NCBI RefSeq assembly: GCF_026262505.1
Contig: NC_067203.1
Span: 7,502,001 to 7,566,000 of the forward strand
Reading direction: 5' to 3'
DNA length: 64,000 nucleotides
From: Trichomonas vaginalis G3
Lineage: Eukaryota > Parabasalia > Trichomonadida > Trichomonadidae
In this document: positions 17,288 to 27,577 of the stretch, piece after piece
How positions within the stretch are numbered: the stretch's first letter is position 1
How the letters are laid out: every line of letters begins with the position of its first letter
The notes under the pieces: model-generated
What the model was told of the DNA's origin: nothing
The model's input: only the letters and a program-made list of their open reading frames with translations
The model's database searches: none
Translations under genes and position numbers: made by a program

Positions 17288-20188
17288 TTAGAAATAACAA
17301 AGAGAACTAGTATATGCGTAAAACATTCTCTTTTTCTTGAAAGTATTGACCATGGTTGATCCAAATTGTTGTTCCTGGTCTGCAACAATCTGAACCATGT
17401 TTCCTCCATTGATAACTCCAATAACAATTCCGGATGTTCCAAATGGAATCAAACTGTAGCCATCAAGAACTGCAACATGGTCACCCATGTTAACTTTGCC
17501 TGTAATATTAAATGGTAGCAATTTACCTTCCAAAACTATATTATTTGGATGAGTTTGAACGGTTTGTCCAAAAGTGTCACTTTTTCCAAATTTTTCCATT
17601 TCCTCTTCCAACTTCTTGTAAGCGATTAATGGGGAAGTTGGGAGGTAGAGTGGCTTTATTTGGGCATGGAATGCTTGGCTATTCTCGGAAACCCATTCTG
17701 CAATCTTTTTGACTTCATTATCAGCCTCATCTCCGAATTTATCAAAATATAACTTCACATTCTCGGCAATATCATTTTTATCTGACGCTTTTACGACATT
17801 CATGAAATCAGCGCCTACAAATGATATGTATTTCTCAACAGTTTCTTGTACATCTGGAGTTAAAACAATTACGCCTTTTTTCTTCGATACGTAGCCTTCA
17901 GCACCTTTCTTTCCATTCTTGATGAACTTCAGACCGATATTTCGTCCGTATCTGTTAGAAGTAATCGAATCTAAAATAATTAAAAGAGAAGGCGTCGACA
18001 AATGAACGTTTTCGGCAACTTTGTCGATAGGTATCCATACCCCAGAGTCGCCAAGTAATATGTTCTTCAGATTACTGCTATATGAGCGATTAATCAGCTG
18101 AACAGTGATGTTTTTGTCTTCAATTGCCTTTACAACGCCTAGTTTTCCTTTACCTTCTCCACTTAATATGAAAACTTTGGAGTCTTTTTTAATTGAACTT
18201 TGAATTTCTTCTCGAATGTCATCGGAAATCGATGGGAAGAATGAGAACGGTGCTGTCTGTATAAAGGGGTATTTGTATTCCTTGTCAGACCAGCTGTAAT
18301 TCGTGAGTTTGTAATTTGGAAAAGTTAATTTTCGACACTTGACACATAATCTGTGGGAATGAGATGGATTTATGAAGTCGCTGTCGTCAAACTTCTCTCC
18401 TTGTCTCGAAAGGAAGACATCTGTGACAATTGCAGGATTAAAATATGGAAAGTCAACTAAAATGACTTTTCCTTTTAATTCTTTGTATTTCTTGAGGTCT
18501 GTGGGCTCTGGCTTATTCAGCTCGCAGGAAATCTTTGTTTGTTCTGTAGAGTTGATGAAGCCTTTCTTTACAAGGGTAATTTTCAAGGGTAAATTTGTGA
18601 GAGAGGGGAAGTAGGAATTCACTTGAGTTGTTGATGGCAAAATATATTTCTTTTTGACATCAATGAGCTGTGGTTCCTTATTTGGAAGGATAAGGAATGG
18701 ATCGCAAATAGTATTTCGGATTTTTTCTTCATCTGTCATTTCATTTTCTTTTTCCTGAATGATTTTCTTGACTTCTGCGAAATATTCACGAGTAAATGAC
18801 CTAGCACTGCCTGACATGATATCGTAAACCGGAGATCCTGGCTCTGCAAGGAATTGTAAACAAGATGGAAGCAAATTTGCGGAATTTGCTGGTAAAAGTG
18901 ATACTAATACTTCTAAAGACTTTGGCGGAGCACCTTGGGTGAAGTTTGGCTTGTATCCTTGGAGATATTTTGAAATAATTAACAACGGAGGGGCAGAAGA
19001 GTAAGGATAATACCACTCCCAGCTTAATATTCCCTTTGTATACAAGTTTAGAACCCAAACGAACGAATCCATGACATGATAAACTATTTCTTTGATTTTT
19101 TCATCGAAACCAGGTCCTTCTGGCAAAGCAAATTTGGCTTGGACATTCTTTTCTGCATAAGATAATAAATTTTGCTGTTTCGAAACTGATTTTTCTGCAT
19201 CTCCAACATTATAAGCGACATCTCTGAGAAAATCAGAGAGATTGCTGTAATTGAATTCCCCATTCTCAACAATATACTTGCTTTTTGGTAAATATTGTGT
19301 GAAATATACTTCTAAAGCATTATTAAAATTATCAATATTAAAAAATGGAAAAGATGGTATAAAATCGTTACCTAGTAGAGATGATATTGCGCAGAAATCA
19401 TCTGTAATGTTGTTGACCATATCTTCGTTAGAATTAAAGAATTCTGCAGCTAATAATTGTCGTAATATACTTAAATAAACGTAAATGAAGTCTCCAGCCC
19501 AAAAACGTACTGATGCAGAGTTATATTTCTTATCTGCTAACTTAAGATCACCAGAAGAGTCTTTAAGAATGGCAATTTTTTTCATATGAGTATTAAGTGC
19601 AATAAAGAAGATGTCAGCATCAGGGGAGTATATGCAGCATGAATAGTCTTCGTTCCATGTCCCTTGAGCCCTTTGGTATCGAATAAAATTGATTAATTTA
19701 TGTTCTCCTTCTCCTGGTGTATGATATGAATCGTAAATGATATGAGGCATTGCCCATATTGGATCTCTATTGACTCTTTCCTTCAAATAGTCCAAAATTT
19801 TGAGGTGAAGGTCATTCATAAATTTTGTTCCAATTGTTATCGAATTTTTAGTAAATCCTTCTGCAACTTCTTTCTTTCCTTGGCCTGAGAATCTTCTTGA
19901 GCGTTGTTCAATGCATTTGGCAAGTGGTGCTGGTCCATCAACCGAAATGTAAAGTAATTTCGTTGGTTGGACAACATGGACTAATATATCTAAGAATCTG
20001 AGAACTTCTGTGATGAGTTCATCTTCAATAAGGTCCTTCGAACCCTGAATTGTTCGAATTGCGTTGTGAATTATGCAATTAAAGTCAACAAAAAAGCAAT
20101 CAAATGATGGGGATATGCCAGAAGAAGCCCCCCTACAAATTGAAGGGTATCTTGAAATTAACCATTTAAAAAAACCAGCAACTCCCAT
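17288..20188 (-). CDS. XRN1-like 5'-3' exoribonuclease
   Basis: 966 residues, intact, ATG start. It begins MGVAGFFKWLISRYP, the family N-terminus. The metal-binding acidic motifs are present in order: FVDFNCIIH (~33), HTPGEGEHKLINFIR (~156), YSPDADIFF (~183) and SLLGNDFIPSFPF. The C-terminal half contains small beta domains (GEGKGKLGVVKAIEDKN; GKVNMGDHVAVLDGY) like the SH3/KOW-type domains of XRN1. No zinc knuckle of the nuclear XRN2 type is visible. It should degrade 5'-monophosphate RNA, mostly cytoplasmic mRNA after decapping. It is shorter than animal XRN1, lacking the long tail. Confidence 0.9.
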   Translation of the reverse strand: MGVAGFFKWLISRYPSICRGASSGISPSFDCFFVDFNCIIHNAIRTIQGSKDLIEDELITEVLRFLDILVHVVQPTKLLYISVDGPAPLAKCIEQRSRRFSGQGKKEVAEGFTKNSITIGTKFMNDLHLKILDYLKERVNRDPIWAMPHIIYDSYHTPGEGEHKLINFIRYQRAQGTWNEDYSCCIYSPDADIFFIALNTHMKKIAILKDSSGDLKLADKKYNSASVRFWAGDFIYVYLSILRQLLAAEFFNSNEDMVNNITDDFCAISSLLGNDFIPSFPFFNIDNFNNALEVYFTQYLPKSKYIVENGEFNYSNLSDFLRDVAYNVGDAEKSVSKQQNLLSYAEKNVQAKFALPEGPGFDEKIKEIVYHVMDSFVWVLNLYTKGILSWEWYYPYSSAPPLLIISKYLQGYKPNFTQGAPPKSLEVLVSLLPANSANLLPSCLQFLAEPGSPVYDIMSGSARSFTREYFAEVKKIIQEKENEMTDEEKIRNTICDPFLILPNKEPQLIDVKKKYILPSTTQVNSYFPSLTNLPLKITLVKKGFINSTEQTKISCELNKPEPTDLKKYKELKGKVILVDFPYFNPAIVTDVFLSRQGEKFDDSDFINPSHSHRLCVKCRKLTFPNYKLTNYSWSDKEYKYPFIQTAPFSFFPSISDDIREEIQSSIKKDSKVFILSGEGKGKLGVVKAIEDKNITVQLINRSYSSNLKNILLGDSGVWIPIDKVAENVHLSTPSLLIILDSITSNRYGRNIGLKFIKNGKKGAEGYVSKKKGVIVLTPDVQETVEKYISFVGADFMNVVKASDKNDIAENVKLYFDKFGDEADNEVKKIAEWVSENSQAFHAQIKPLYLPTSPLIAYKKLEEEMEKFGKSDTFGQTVQTHPNNIVLEGKLLPFNITGKVNMGDHVAVLDGYSLIPFGTSGIVIGVINGGNMVQIVADQEQQFGSTMVNTFKKKRMFYAYTSSLCYF

Positions 20189-20544
20189 TTATTTTTTTAT
20201 ATTTTTTGTTGACTCAAAATGAGATAACTTTCGTCCATAGAATTCTTATTCTATACTTGATGAAGTTGCATACACAATAAGCAGCAGCACAGAAAAAATA
20301 TTTACAGTTCTAGCTACTGAAATCATCGCAGTCTTGAAAAATTAATAAACCATTGCTGTATATTTTCTGCTTACCCTTTCTTACAACATTAAAAGTTTCA
20401 GTTATATCGTATAATGGAATTGTCGTCCTACTTAATTGAGAGAAAAGCTTTGTATTAAGAATGGTATGAAGATCATGTATTAAAATTTGATTTGTGTATT
20501 CATGTAAAGAATTGTATTGTATAGTAGTGTTTATGTTTATGATT
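20189..20544. other. Intergenic gap between XRN1 and a glycine-rich gene
   Basis: On the minus strand TCATTTTGAGTC, ~30 bp before the XRN1 ATG, could be its initiator. Nothing else recognised. Confidence 0.4.
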
Positions 20545-21498
20545 TTATGATAAAATAATGAAATAATTTGAAATTAAAAAGTATTTCATGAGATAAATGT
20601 TAATTTGGCATGAACAAATAGCATTGGAGACAATACAAGTGATTATGGCATAACCATTACCTTCGTGCCCAACTTCAATTGACTTCAAGTCGGTTGTTGG
20701 CATCTCATGTTGGCCATCAATCATTGTTGCATCAACAAAATACTTACCTGAGTAGTGGAAAGGCGTCCCGCTGTGATATATATGATTTTCTGTAGAATTT
20801 TCGGAAATTGCGTTGCATCCTTGATAACCACTAATAAAACTTGATCCACCACTAGCACTTCCTGCCATAGATGCTCCTCCACCACCATAATACCCTCCAC
20901 CCCCACTTGAGCCATTATCAGCTTCTGTATTTCCAGATCCTCCAATTCCAAATCTTCCTGATGATGCGCATTTATGATGATATAGATCACACCCATAAAT
21001 GCCACCAGATGTCTGTGTTCCGCCAGTTGTTCTATTTAATTGAAAATATTGTATCAGTTCATTTGATAATCCTTCTAACTTTCCTCCATCGCCACCACAA
21101 ATTCGTTCGCCAGAACCTGCACCTGCAGCAACCATGATTCGACTCTTCAACGAATCAAAATCATACCAATTTACTTTTTTTATGAGTCTAATATCAGTAG
21201 CACCACCTCCGGCAATTTCATTTTGTTGTGAATTACCATTGAAAGTGGTTCCGTTTAGTTTTCCCTTTTCTCCAACATAGATATAAAAATCAAAACCTTG
21301 GTTAATTTTAATTAGACCTGAAACGTATGCACCTCGTCCTTTAGCATTAGAACAAGCATTATTGTCAGGCTCCAAATGCATTATCCCGCTTGCTCCCCAT
21401 AATTGAATTTTGAATATACCAGGGAATGCATGAAATATTTGTGGGGTACCTGTATATTCAAATGAATATGTTACATTAAATCGACTTTTACTTTCCAA
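20545..21498 (-). CDS. Glycine-rich protein, ALK/LTK-like glycine-rich domain (copy 5, dispersed)
   Basis: 317 codons on the minus strand, 11 kb from the tandem cluster. The motifs are FEYTGTPQIFHAFPG, GGGATDIRLIKKVNWYDFDSL, MVAAGAGSGERICGGDGG, GSSGGGGYYGGGG and FISGYQGCNAI. Its tail matches copies 1, 3 and 4 in protein (NIYLMKYFLISNYFIILS), but the DNA has diverged, so it is outside the recent conversion group. It starts at TTG directly after TAA, within ACTAATTGG, the same sequence found at copy 1. Function unknown. Confidence 0.7.
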   Translation of the reverse strand: MESKSRFNVTYSFEYTGTPQIFHAFPGIFKIQLWGASGIMHLEPDNNACSNAKGRGAYVSGLIKINQGFDFYIYVGEKGKLNGTTFNGNSQQNEIAGGGATDIRLIKKVNWYDFDSLKSRIMVAAGAGSGERICGGDGGKLEGLSNELIQYFQLNRTTGGTQTSGGIYGCDLYHHKCASSGRFGIGGSGNTEADNGSSGGGGYYGGGGASMAGSASGGSSFISGYQGCNAISENSTENHIYHSGTPFHYSGKYFVDATMIDGQHEMPTTDLKSIEVGHEGNGYAIITCIVSNAICSCQINIYLMKYFLISNYFIILS

Positions 21499-22332
21499 TT
21501 AGTAAATATACAAAAAAAATATTAGTTGATTATAATTATCTTTGCTTCAGTCCAATTAATACTCTAACTTTTTACTAATAAGTGATCGAGCGCAAAACAA
21601 AGTTAATATATTTTTAATGATTTCAAAATAGAAATCTTTTTTGCTTGACATTATAACATTTGTAATATCTGGAATATATACACATTCGGCTTTTGGATTT
21701 AAAACTATCGGATTTTCATCATTGGAAAGAACAGTGGGCGATAGAATGATGATACAAATATAATTATAAAAATTTCAACCAAACAAAATAAGTTCATTGC
21801 TCAGTAAATAGAGTCCCTCTAAGCACTATTTAAGAGAACTCTTTGTATTATTCATTGGTCAGAAAAGAATATATTGTGCTTCTGTTGCTCAGATTCTGTT
21901 AATACGAGGAAAAATACAAAAATATACTTTATTTACATTAAAAAGAGATTTTCTCATATAAATATCATACTAATTGAATAGTCAGACCCAAATGATTGCC
22001 TTTTTGCTTATCATTATATGCAATTTAAGAAATAATTGCATTCATAGAAGAATTAAAGTACAAGAAAGCTTACCCTTCATATAAATTTCGTATTTGGATG
22101 ACTTCTAATATATATTAACCTATTTGGATGAAATCAATTTAAATTATGAATTTTCAAAAGATTTAACCTGATTAAGGTATATGATAGTTTTCATTCATTG
22201 CGAATGCAAATGATTCGCAAGATCTTGACTATTATTATCAAGGCGATATTATTGGGTTTATTTGAGTGGGGAAAATTGTATTAATTTAGTAATATTTTGT
22301 AAAAACGTATCATGTAGAATCAAAAAAGGTAT
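21499..22332. other. AT-rich gap, nothing recognised
   Basis: About 830 bp between copy 5 and eL43. No open frame of note, no repeats seen by eye. Confidence 0.5.
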
Positions 22333-22611
22333 TTACTTGGCCTGAGCTTCGCGGATACGCTTGTAGGCAGCACGAGCTGTGAGAGCAGCTGGTGTTGTTG
22401 GTGTGTAGGCACCACCAGCGACAGCCTTGCCGCACTTTGTGCATGTCCAGATGCCGACAGCATTGCGCTTAACGGCATCCTTGCCGCAGAATGCGCATGG
22501 GTACTTCTTGCGCTGTGAGATTTCGATCTTCTTGATTGTCTTACGGAGGGAAGCACCATAGCGGACGCCATACTTACCACAGATACCTACTTTCTTTGTT
22601 CTGCGAGCCAT
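22333..22611 (-). CDS. RPL37A: Ribosomal protein eL43 (L37a)
   Basis: 92 residues from the ATG at 22611, the family's normal length. It begins [20 protein letters not shown] and carries the zinc-finger cysteines C-x2-C (CAFCG) and C-x2-C (CTKCG), then the [11 protein letters not shown] segment and a basic helical tail. It is a structural protein of the large cytosolic ribosomal subunit. Codon use is much richer in G+C than in the neighbours (GCC, GTC, AAG), as expected of a highly expressed gene. An upstream GTG/TTG-initiated extension of 11 codons is not part of the protein. Confidence 0.97.
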   Translation of the reverse strand: MARRTKKVGICGKYGVRYGASLRKTIKKIEISQRKKYPCAFCGKDAVKRNAVGIWTCTKCGKAVAGGAYTPTTPAALTARAAYKRIREAQAK

Positions 22612-22633
22612 TGTAAAAAAGGATGGCCGCTCC

Positions 22634-22641
22634 AAAAGTGA
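22634..22641 (-). promoter_or_regulatory. Inr of the eL43 gene
   Basis: On the coding strand TCACTTTT lies ~23 bp before the ATG, followed by CCTTTTTTACA just before it. TCACTTTT fits the trichomonad initiator consensus TCA(C/T)T(T/A). Confidence 0.6.
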
Positions 22642-22834
22642 CAAAAATTGTGGGGATTCCGATTATTTTTGGTCCTAGACTTGAGCTCTTTGATAAAATT
22701 AAAAATCCTTTAAAACAATACATTAAAATATCTTACAAGAATACCCACATTTTATGAACTTATTTTCTCTTTATCTTCATTTTTCTTCGTTGAAATTCGA
22801 ATTTTCAAGTTGAAAAAGTGACAAAATTATTTCA

Positions 22835-23089
22835 ATGAATCAAGAAATGATGACGAATGAAAAAATTATTACATTTGATATAGCTATTGATGGATCAATC
22901 CATGATGTTCAAGGCGAACTAGAAGGAGTAGTAATTGATCCACTTCTTATCCATAGATTGATGGATAACGCTCAGAAAGCTTTAATTGATGAAGAAGTAG
23001 TAACAATTTCAGTCACAACAAAGCAATATTTGCTTAGAATCACTGCAAATGGAGCTAAATATTCTTGCATTGTTAAAATGAACAGATAA
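22835..23089 (+). CDS. Small conserved-looking protein, possibly roadblock/LAMTOR-like
   Basis: 84 residues, ATG start, stop followed by AA (TAAAA). It is divergent from eL43 with ~220 bp between the starts. The sequence alternates beta strands and one helix (EGVVIDPLLIHRLMDNAQKAL, then VVTISVTTKQYLLRITANG, then YSCIVKMNR). That layout resembles the small roadblock-type Ragulator subunits (LAMTOR4/5), which also end in a strand pair and VxK(M/R). I regard this as a suggestion only. Otherwise hypothetical. Confidence 0.5.
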   Translation: MNQEMMTNEKIITFDIAIDGSIHDVQGELEGVVIDPLLIHRLMDNAQKALIDEEVVTISVTTKQYLLRITANGAKYSCIVKMNR

Positions 23090-23468
23090 AACTCAAATCA
23101 ACTATCGGACTTATCTACTGTATTATTAAATAAATCGTATTACTTTCATTTAATTTTAAATTTCTTTTTTATCTGACGTATATTTTCACGATTTCATAAA
23201 GAAACTATAAAATCATAAAAACTCATCTTACCCCATGCAAATATATAGTAATTTCTTAATGATTGATTCTATAAAATTTGATAAAATTTTTTGTTTAAGT
23301 TTTTTGATAGTTATAAATCAAATGGATGTTTCTGTGGAGAGGAAAAAAATAATTTAAGTAAAATTATATATAAAAAATCATAAATTTTTTTAGGAAACCA
23401 ATATAATTTTTTTCTAAACAAAAATAAAGCTGATACAACATATATTATAAAAATAAAAAATGAGAAAC
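23090..23468. other. AT-rich 3' flanks of two convergent genes
   Basis: About 380 bp between convergent genes. No gene or repeat seen. Confidence 0.6.
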
Positions 23469-25667
23469 TTACAAACTCATTTCGAATTTGTCAATAGACG
23501 TATCGATGTTCCATTGGTTGAAGAAAATAACAAAAGGATCGTTTTCCTGTCCGCAAGCCTTTGGACCGATGCATTCCTGTAACAAAGTGGTAAGATTCTG
23601 TTCTCTTGTGGAAAGATTTTGGAATCTGAGTGGTTCCAAGTGGGGTAACTGCGAATGATCAGCTCCATCTCTAAGAAGGAGAGGAATTGAGGACATTCTG
23701 CGGAGTTTTGTGATACTTTCTTCGTTCATTACAAGTTCAGGTGTTGATTCTAACTTGTACTTCTCTTCAAACTGCTTCTTGAGGGTACCGAACTCCTTAA
23801 GAAGTCTTTCGCGGCTCTGTAATGGTATTTTCGTGAGGATTCTTCGGATATCTGGAGCTGGCCAAAGCGAAAACTCAACATCTGATGTAATGATGGTCTT
23901 CAAACAGTGGAGAAGCTTTTCAGCGTTATTAGCACATGTAGAATTGAAGGCCAAAGCCTTTGTTCCGCTTGAAATTAATCTTTCGATATTTTCAAGACCT
24001 TGGTCGCCAATACCGTGGCCGGAAATATCAATACTGACCACAGTACCTCTCGAAATTAATGCATCGAGGACGTCGTTGTACTCAGTACCGAAAGAAAATG
24101 AAGATTGTCCGGCCATGACAAACCGCTCAAGAGGAAGTTCACGGACGATACGTAAAACCTGATCTATGTTCGTCGGCTTGTTAAGAATGCAATCAGAGAT
24201 TGACAAATCGAAAACTGATTTTTGTTTGGTCAAGAAGTCCACGAAATGAGGCAATGACTGATTGGTGACCTTATTTGAGTCCCAAACAAGTGTCTGAATA
24301 CCTTTAAATTCGATGGAATCAATCATAGGGTACAAAATATCAGATTCGGCCATTGTCATCTTAAGAGCGGACAGATCGAGGTTCTTTATATGGTGGTTTC
24401 CGCCTTGTATTGATAGCAACAGTGATTCAAGATTCTTGGCAGAAGTTGTAATTTCGGATAAATCAAGGACTGTAATGTCCTGGAAAGTAGGTATTGGCTT
24501 GGAAATCGGCTTGGAAAGTCCACATCCTGACAGCGATAGCTCTTGAAGGCCGGATTCGAACATCATAAAGGCAGGAATGAGTAATTCGAGATGCAAAGGA
24601 ATTTGTTGGCAAACGAACTTGCGCAGTGACTTCTTCTTGAGGACCCAGTCGCAATTCATCAGCTGGATTGAGAACATCTGTACGGATTCTGCCAAATTTA
24701 TCTTCTTAATTGTAAGGTTTGTAAGGGTTCTGAAGCATGGAGCATCGAAAATTGAGTAGAATATGGATTCGAACGATGATGGGATGAATTCGCAGCGATC
24801 AATGGTGAATGAGTTGATTTGGGCTTTCATCTTCGCAAATTCGTAGAAAAAGTCTTTGAACCGGGGGTTGGTAAGGTCGCAACTTGTAAAAGTGATCGAT
24901 TTGATGGGAGCATTGACTTCTTTTTCGAAAAATCCTGGAGGTGTTGACAAATTTGTTTCTAAAAATGAAGTACGATAGAATGAGATTGAATTAATTGATG
25001 TGGATAACTTTAATATTGTTGATAAATGTGGGAAGAAGCTGATGAATGACAAATCTTTCAAAACAATGGATTTGTAAAGAGTATTGCCACGTAACGCTGA
25101 TGCAAGAGCTGGCATAAGTGAAGAAGCAGCGAGAGATGGTGTAATTGTCATGACATCATCTTGGGTTTCGAGATTTTTACAGATAGCGCTGATTTGATCA
25201 AGTTGTACAGGAACATTTAATGCTAAGCATTCGGAAATAAATCTATCAATAATGGTTAATTCTTGATTGATGTCTAATTGAAGTTCCATGACTATTGATT
25301 TCAATTGAGTTGAAGCTTTTAATATAGAGGTTCCTGTCATGCTGGTATTGAGCTGGTCAATAAGAGCGGCCATGTAATTGATCTTTTCATGCTCAACAAC
25401 AATGTTGGTGTCGTCAGATTTGAATTCGATAAAATCTGTTGTTAGAGTTATAGATTTCATCCTAGACAAAGACATTTGTCGAGATAATTTGTAACCTGAT
25501 GGGAATTTCTTCTTAACAAGTAAGAAAAGGCCAATAGTTGTGATGACGAGATAACGCGGCTGAACATCGCCATGCGTGTTAATTTTACCTACATTACCAT
25601 GCCACATAACCTTTACACCCTGGGCTTTCATAAGTGGGTGAATTTGGGCAAGTTGTTCTTCATTCAT
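23469..25667 (-). CDS. CARMIL-like PH + leucine-rich repeat protein
   Basis: 732 residues, intact. Residues ~15-95 form a PH-like domain (VMWHGNVGKINTHGDVQPRYLVITTIGLFLLVKKK). Irregular leucine-rich repeats follow, with units such as LSFISFFPHLSTILKL, LQELSLSGCGLS, ITVLDLSEI, IKNLDLSAL and VSIDISGHGIGDQGL, through ~residue 620. A helical end segment comes last. PH domain then long LRR horseshoe is the CARMIL architecture: membrane-bound regulators of actin capping protein. The protein stops before the disordered tail that carries the capping-protein binding motif in longer CARMILs, so it may act without it or be only a structural relative. Confidence 0.65.
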   Translation of the reverse strand: MNEEQLAQIHPLMKAQGVKVMWHGNVGKINTHGDVQPRYLVITTIGLFLLVKKKFPSGYKLSRQMSLSRMKSITLTTDFIEFKSDDTNIVVEHEKINYMAALIDQLNTSMTGTSILKASTQLKSIVMELQLDINQELTIIDRFISECLALNVPVQLDQISAICKNLETQDDVMTITPSLAASSLMPALASALRGNTLYKSIVLKDLSFISFFPHLSTILKLSTSINSISFYRTSFLETNLSTPPGFFEKEVNAPIKSITFTSCDLTNPRFKDFFYEFAKMKAQINSFTIDRCEFIPSSFESIFYSIFDAPCFRTLTNLTIKKINLAESVQMFSIQLMNCDWVLKKKSLRKFVCQQIPLHLELLIPAFMMFESGLQELSLSGCGLSKPISKPIPTFQDITVLDLSEITTSAKNLESLLLSIQGGNHHIKNLDLSALKMTMAESDILYPMIDSIEFKGIQTLVWDSNKVTNQSLPHFVDFLTKQKSVFDLSISDCILNKPTNIDQVLRIVRELPLERFVMAGQSSFSFGTEYNDVLDALISRGTVVSIDISGHGIGDQGLENIERLISSGTKALAFNSTCANNAEKLLHCLKTIITSDVEFSLWPAPDIRRILTKIPLQSRERLLKEFGTLKKQFEEKYKLESTPELVMNEESITKLRRMSSIPLLLRDGADHSQLPHLEPLRFQNLSTREQNLTTLLQECIGPKACGQENDPFVIFFNQWNIDTSIDKFEMSL

Positions 25668-26360
25668 ATTTGAGGAATTTTTCAGAGGATTTTTATCGGC
25701 GTCATCGACATTCTATGTTTATGAGGGGACTTTTTTGAGAATGATGATGACTATATAGTGTATAACATTTTTAACTCAAATTTTACAAAATCGTCGTTGG
25801 AAGCATCAATAATCTTCCACCAAAGTTTACAAAAAGAAAATCATGAATTCTCTCAAATATAGCTTCATGATTTACATATTAAGACTATTGCGAGATAGTA
25901 GCAATCATTCACATGGTACCCGCAGGTTATTATCAAGTTTTATGGTTCTTTACAATGGCTTCATTAGGTGGTTAAAATGTAAACTATTGAAAATTGAAAT
26001 GTTTACGCTATAATACTACGAAAATGATTTGCAAAATGCATAATATATTTGTTTACTAAACCCTTTATTATAGAACCTTTTGCAATATAAAACAATAGAT
26101 TCTTTCCATTGAACAAATCTGCAGACCAGTTTCTATATGATAATCATGCAGCAGAAGCTGATAGACCAGAAGTTATATAAATGTGATATTTTATTAGAAT
26201 AGATCTTGCGTTATTGTATGTTTTCAAAATATATCGAGAATTTTTCCTAAGATGCTCATTTTACGAGATAAAATAATATACCATCTACTAGACATTTGTG
26301 TGTTTCTTCCAATATGTAGCTAGTAACTACAGAAATTGTAGTTTCGGAAAATTTGAATAA
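25668..26360. other. AT-rich gap, nothing recognised
   Basis: About 690 bp between the CARMIL-like start and the ankyrin fragment. No frames longer than a few dozen codons and no obvious repeats. Confidence 0.5.
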
Positions 26361-26945
26361 ATTTGGAATCCTAAGAAAGAACACAATTTAGATATCGAAT
26401 TAATAAGTTGTGGAAAAATCAAGAATCTTGAATCATTATTAGTTTATTACGATCAAACTGATGATGTTGACACCTGCTTTGTTTATTCAACGTTTTTTGG
26501 TATATTATCACTTTGCGAATATTTTCTTTCACATGGTGCAAAAATTAATGCAAAGGGTATAGATGGTGAAAGAGCTCTACTTATTGCATCATATTATAAT
26601 TATAAAGATATATTCGAATTTCTTATTTCGCACGGTGCAAATATCAATATAACAGATGATTATAAAAGAACCGCTCTTCATAGAGCAGCACATAATAATA
26701 ATTCAGAATTAGTCAAGCGTCTAATTTCCCTCGGTGCAAAAATCAATGCAATAGATTTTTTTGGAGAATCAGCCCTTCATGTAGCTGCACATCTCGGTGC
26801 AAGAGAAACAGTCAAACTTCTAATTTCGCACGGTGCAAACATCAATGCAAAAAACATAGATGGAGAAACACCTCTTGATTTTACAGATAATGGCGAATAT
26901 GACGAAATAGTCAAACGTCTAGTTTCACTCGGTACAAAAGCATAA
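26361..26945 (+). pseudogene. Ankyrin-repeat frame with no usable start codon
   Basis: A 194-codon open frame from a TAA (26358) to a TAA (26943). I find no ATG, GTG or TTG in the frame. It encodes about five ankyrin repeats of the type GERALLIASYYNYKDIFEFL ISHGANIN, RTALHRAAHNNNSELVKRL and ESALHVAAHLGARETVKLL, ending in a normal last repeat. The protein signal is strong, so the frame was under selection until recently. Most likely the 5' end, with the start, was deleted. An upstream exon is possible but I see no splice signal. Confidence 0.7.
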
Positions 26946-27577
26946 GATAAGATGATTCTCTTTCCTATATGTTCAAAGATCAACTAGCTAAGTTTTTCCC
27001 TAAAAATGATTTTTTACTATCAATCTTTTTTTTTTATCAATTACTTTTTTATATAATCAAAAGTTAGTTTATATGATTTTTTATTTGTAAGAAAATAGTA
27101 TACAAGAGACGATGGTAAATATACATTTTCCAAGGAAATTGGCAATATTAAAAATTTTGGAATTACAAGCATTATTTATTTTTGATGCTTATTCCAAGAT
27201 TTTTCCTTTTTACTTTAAAAGATTTGAATATTTTGGATTATTATTATAGTTTATTTTTATTGACATATTTCATGATATTCATATAATTTGTTTTAAAAAA
27301 TGAATGAGAATATATTTATTTAAAAAAATAGAAAAGATATTAGGATAGATTTTTATTTGAGCGCGTTTAAAAGGTTCTACTTTAAGAACTTTACGTAGTT
27401 AGCTTTTGCAAGCAACGTAAAACAACTTTGTTCAAGTTATTTGTTGCAATTCACGGGATTGATTGCGATTTTTTATGTCACTTTTGAGCATAGTTGCGCC
27501 CGTAACTAAAATAGCAAAATTTTGAAATAGAAAAGTGACTGAATTAACGTGCATCAAGATTTTCCTCAAAAAAATAG
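26946..27577. other. AT-rich gap with an Inr-like box
   Basis: No gene. At 27478-27485 TCACTTTT occurs on the plus strand ~95 bp before the next ATG, and AAAAGTGACT at ~27532. Either could belong to the promoter of the coiled-coil gene. Confidence 0.4.
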
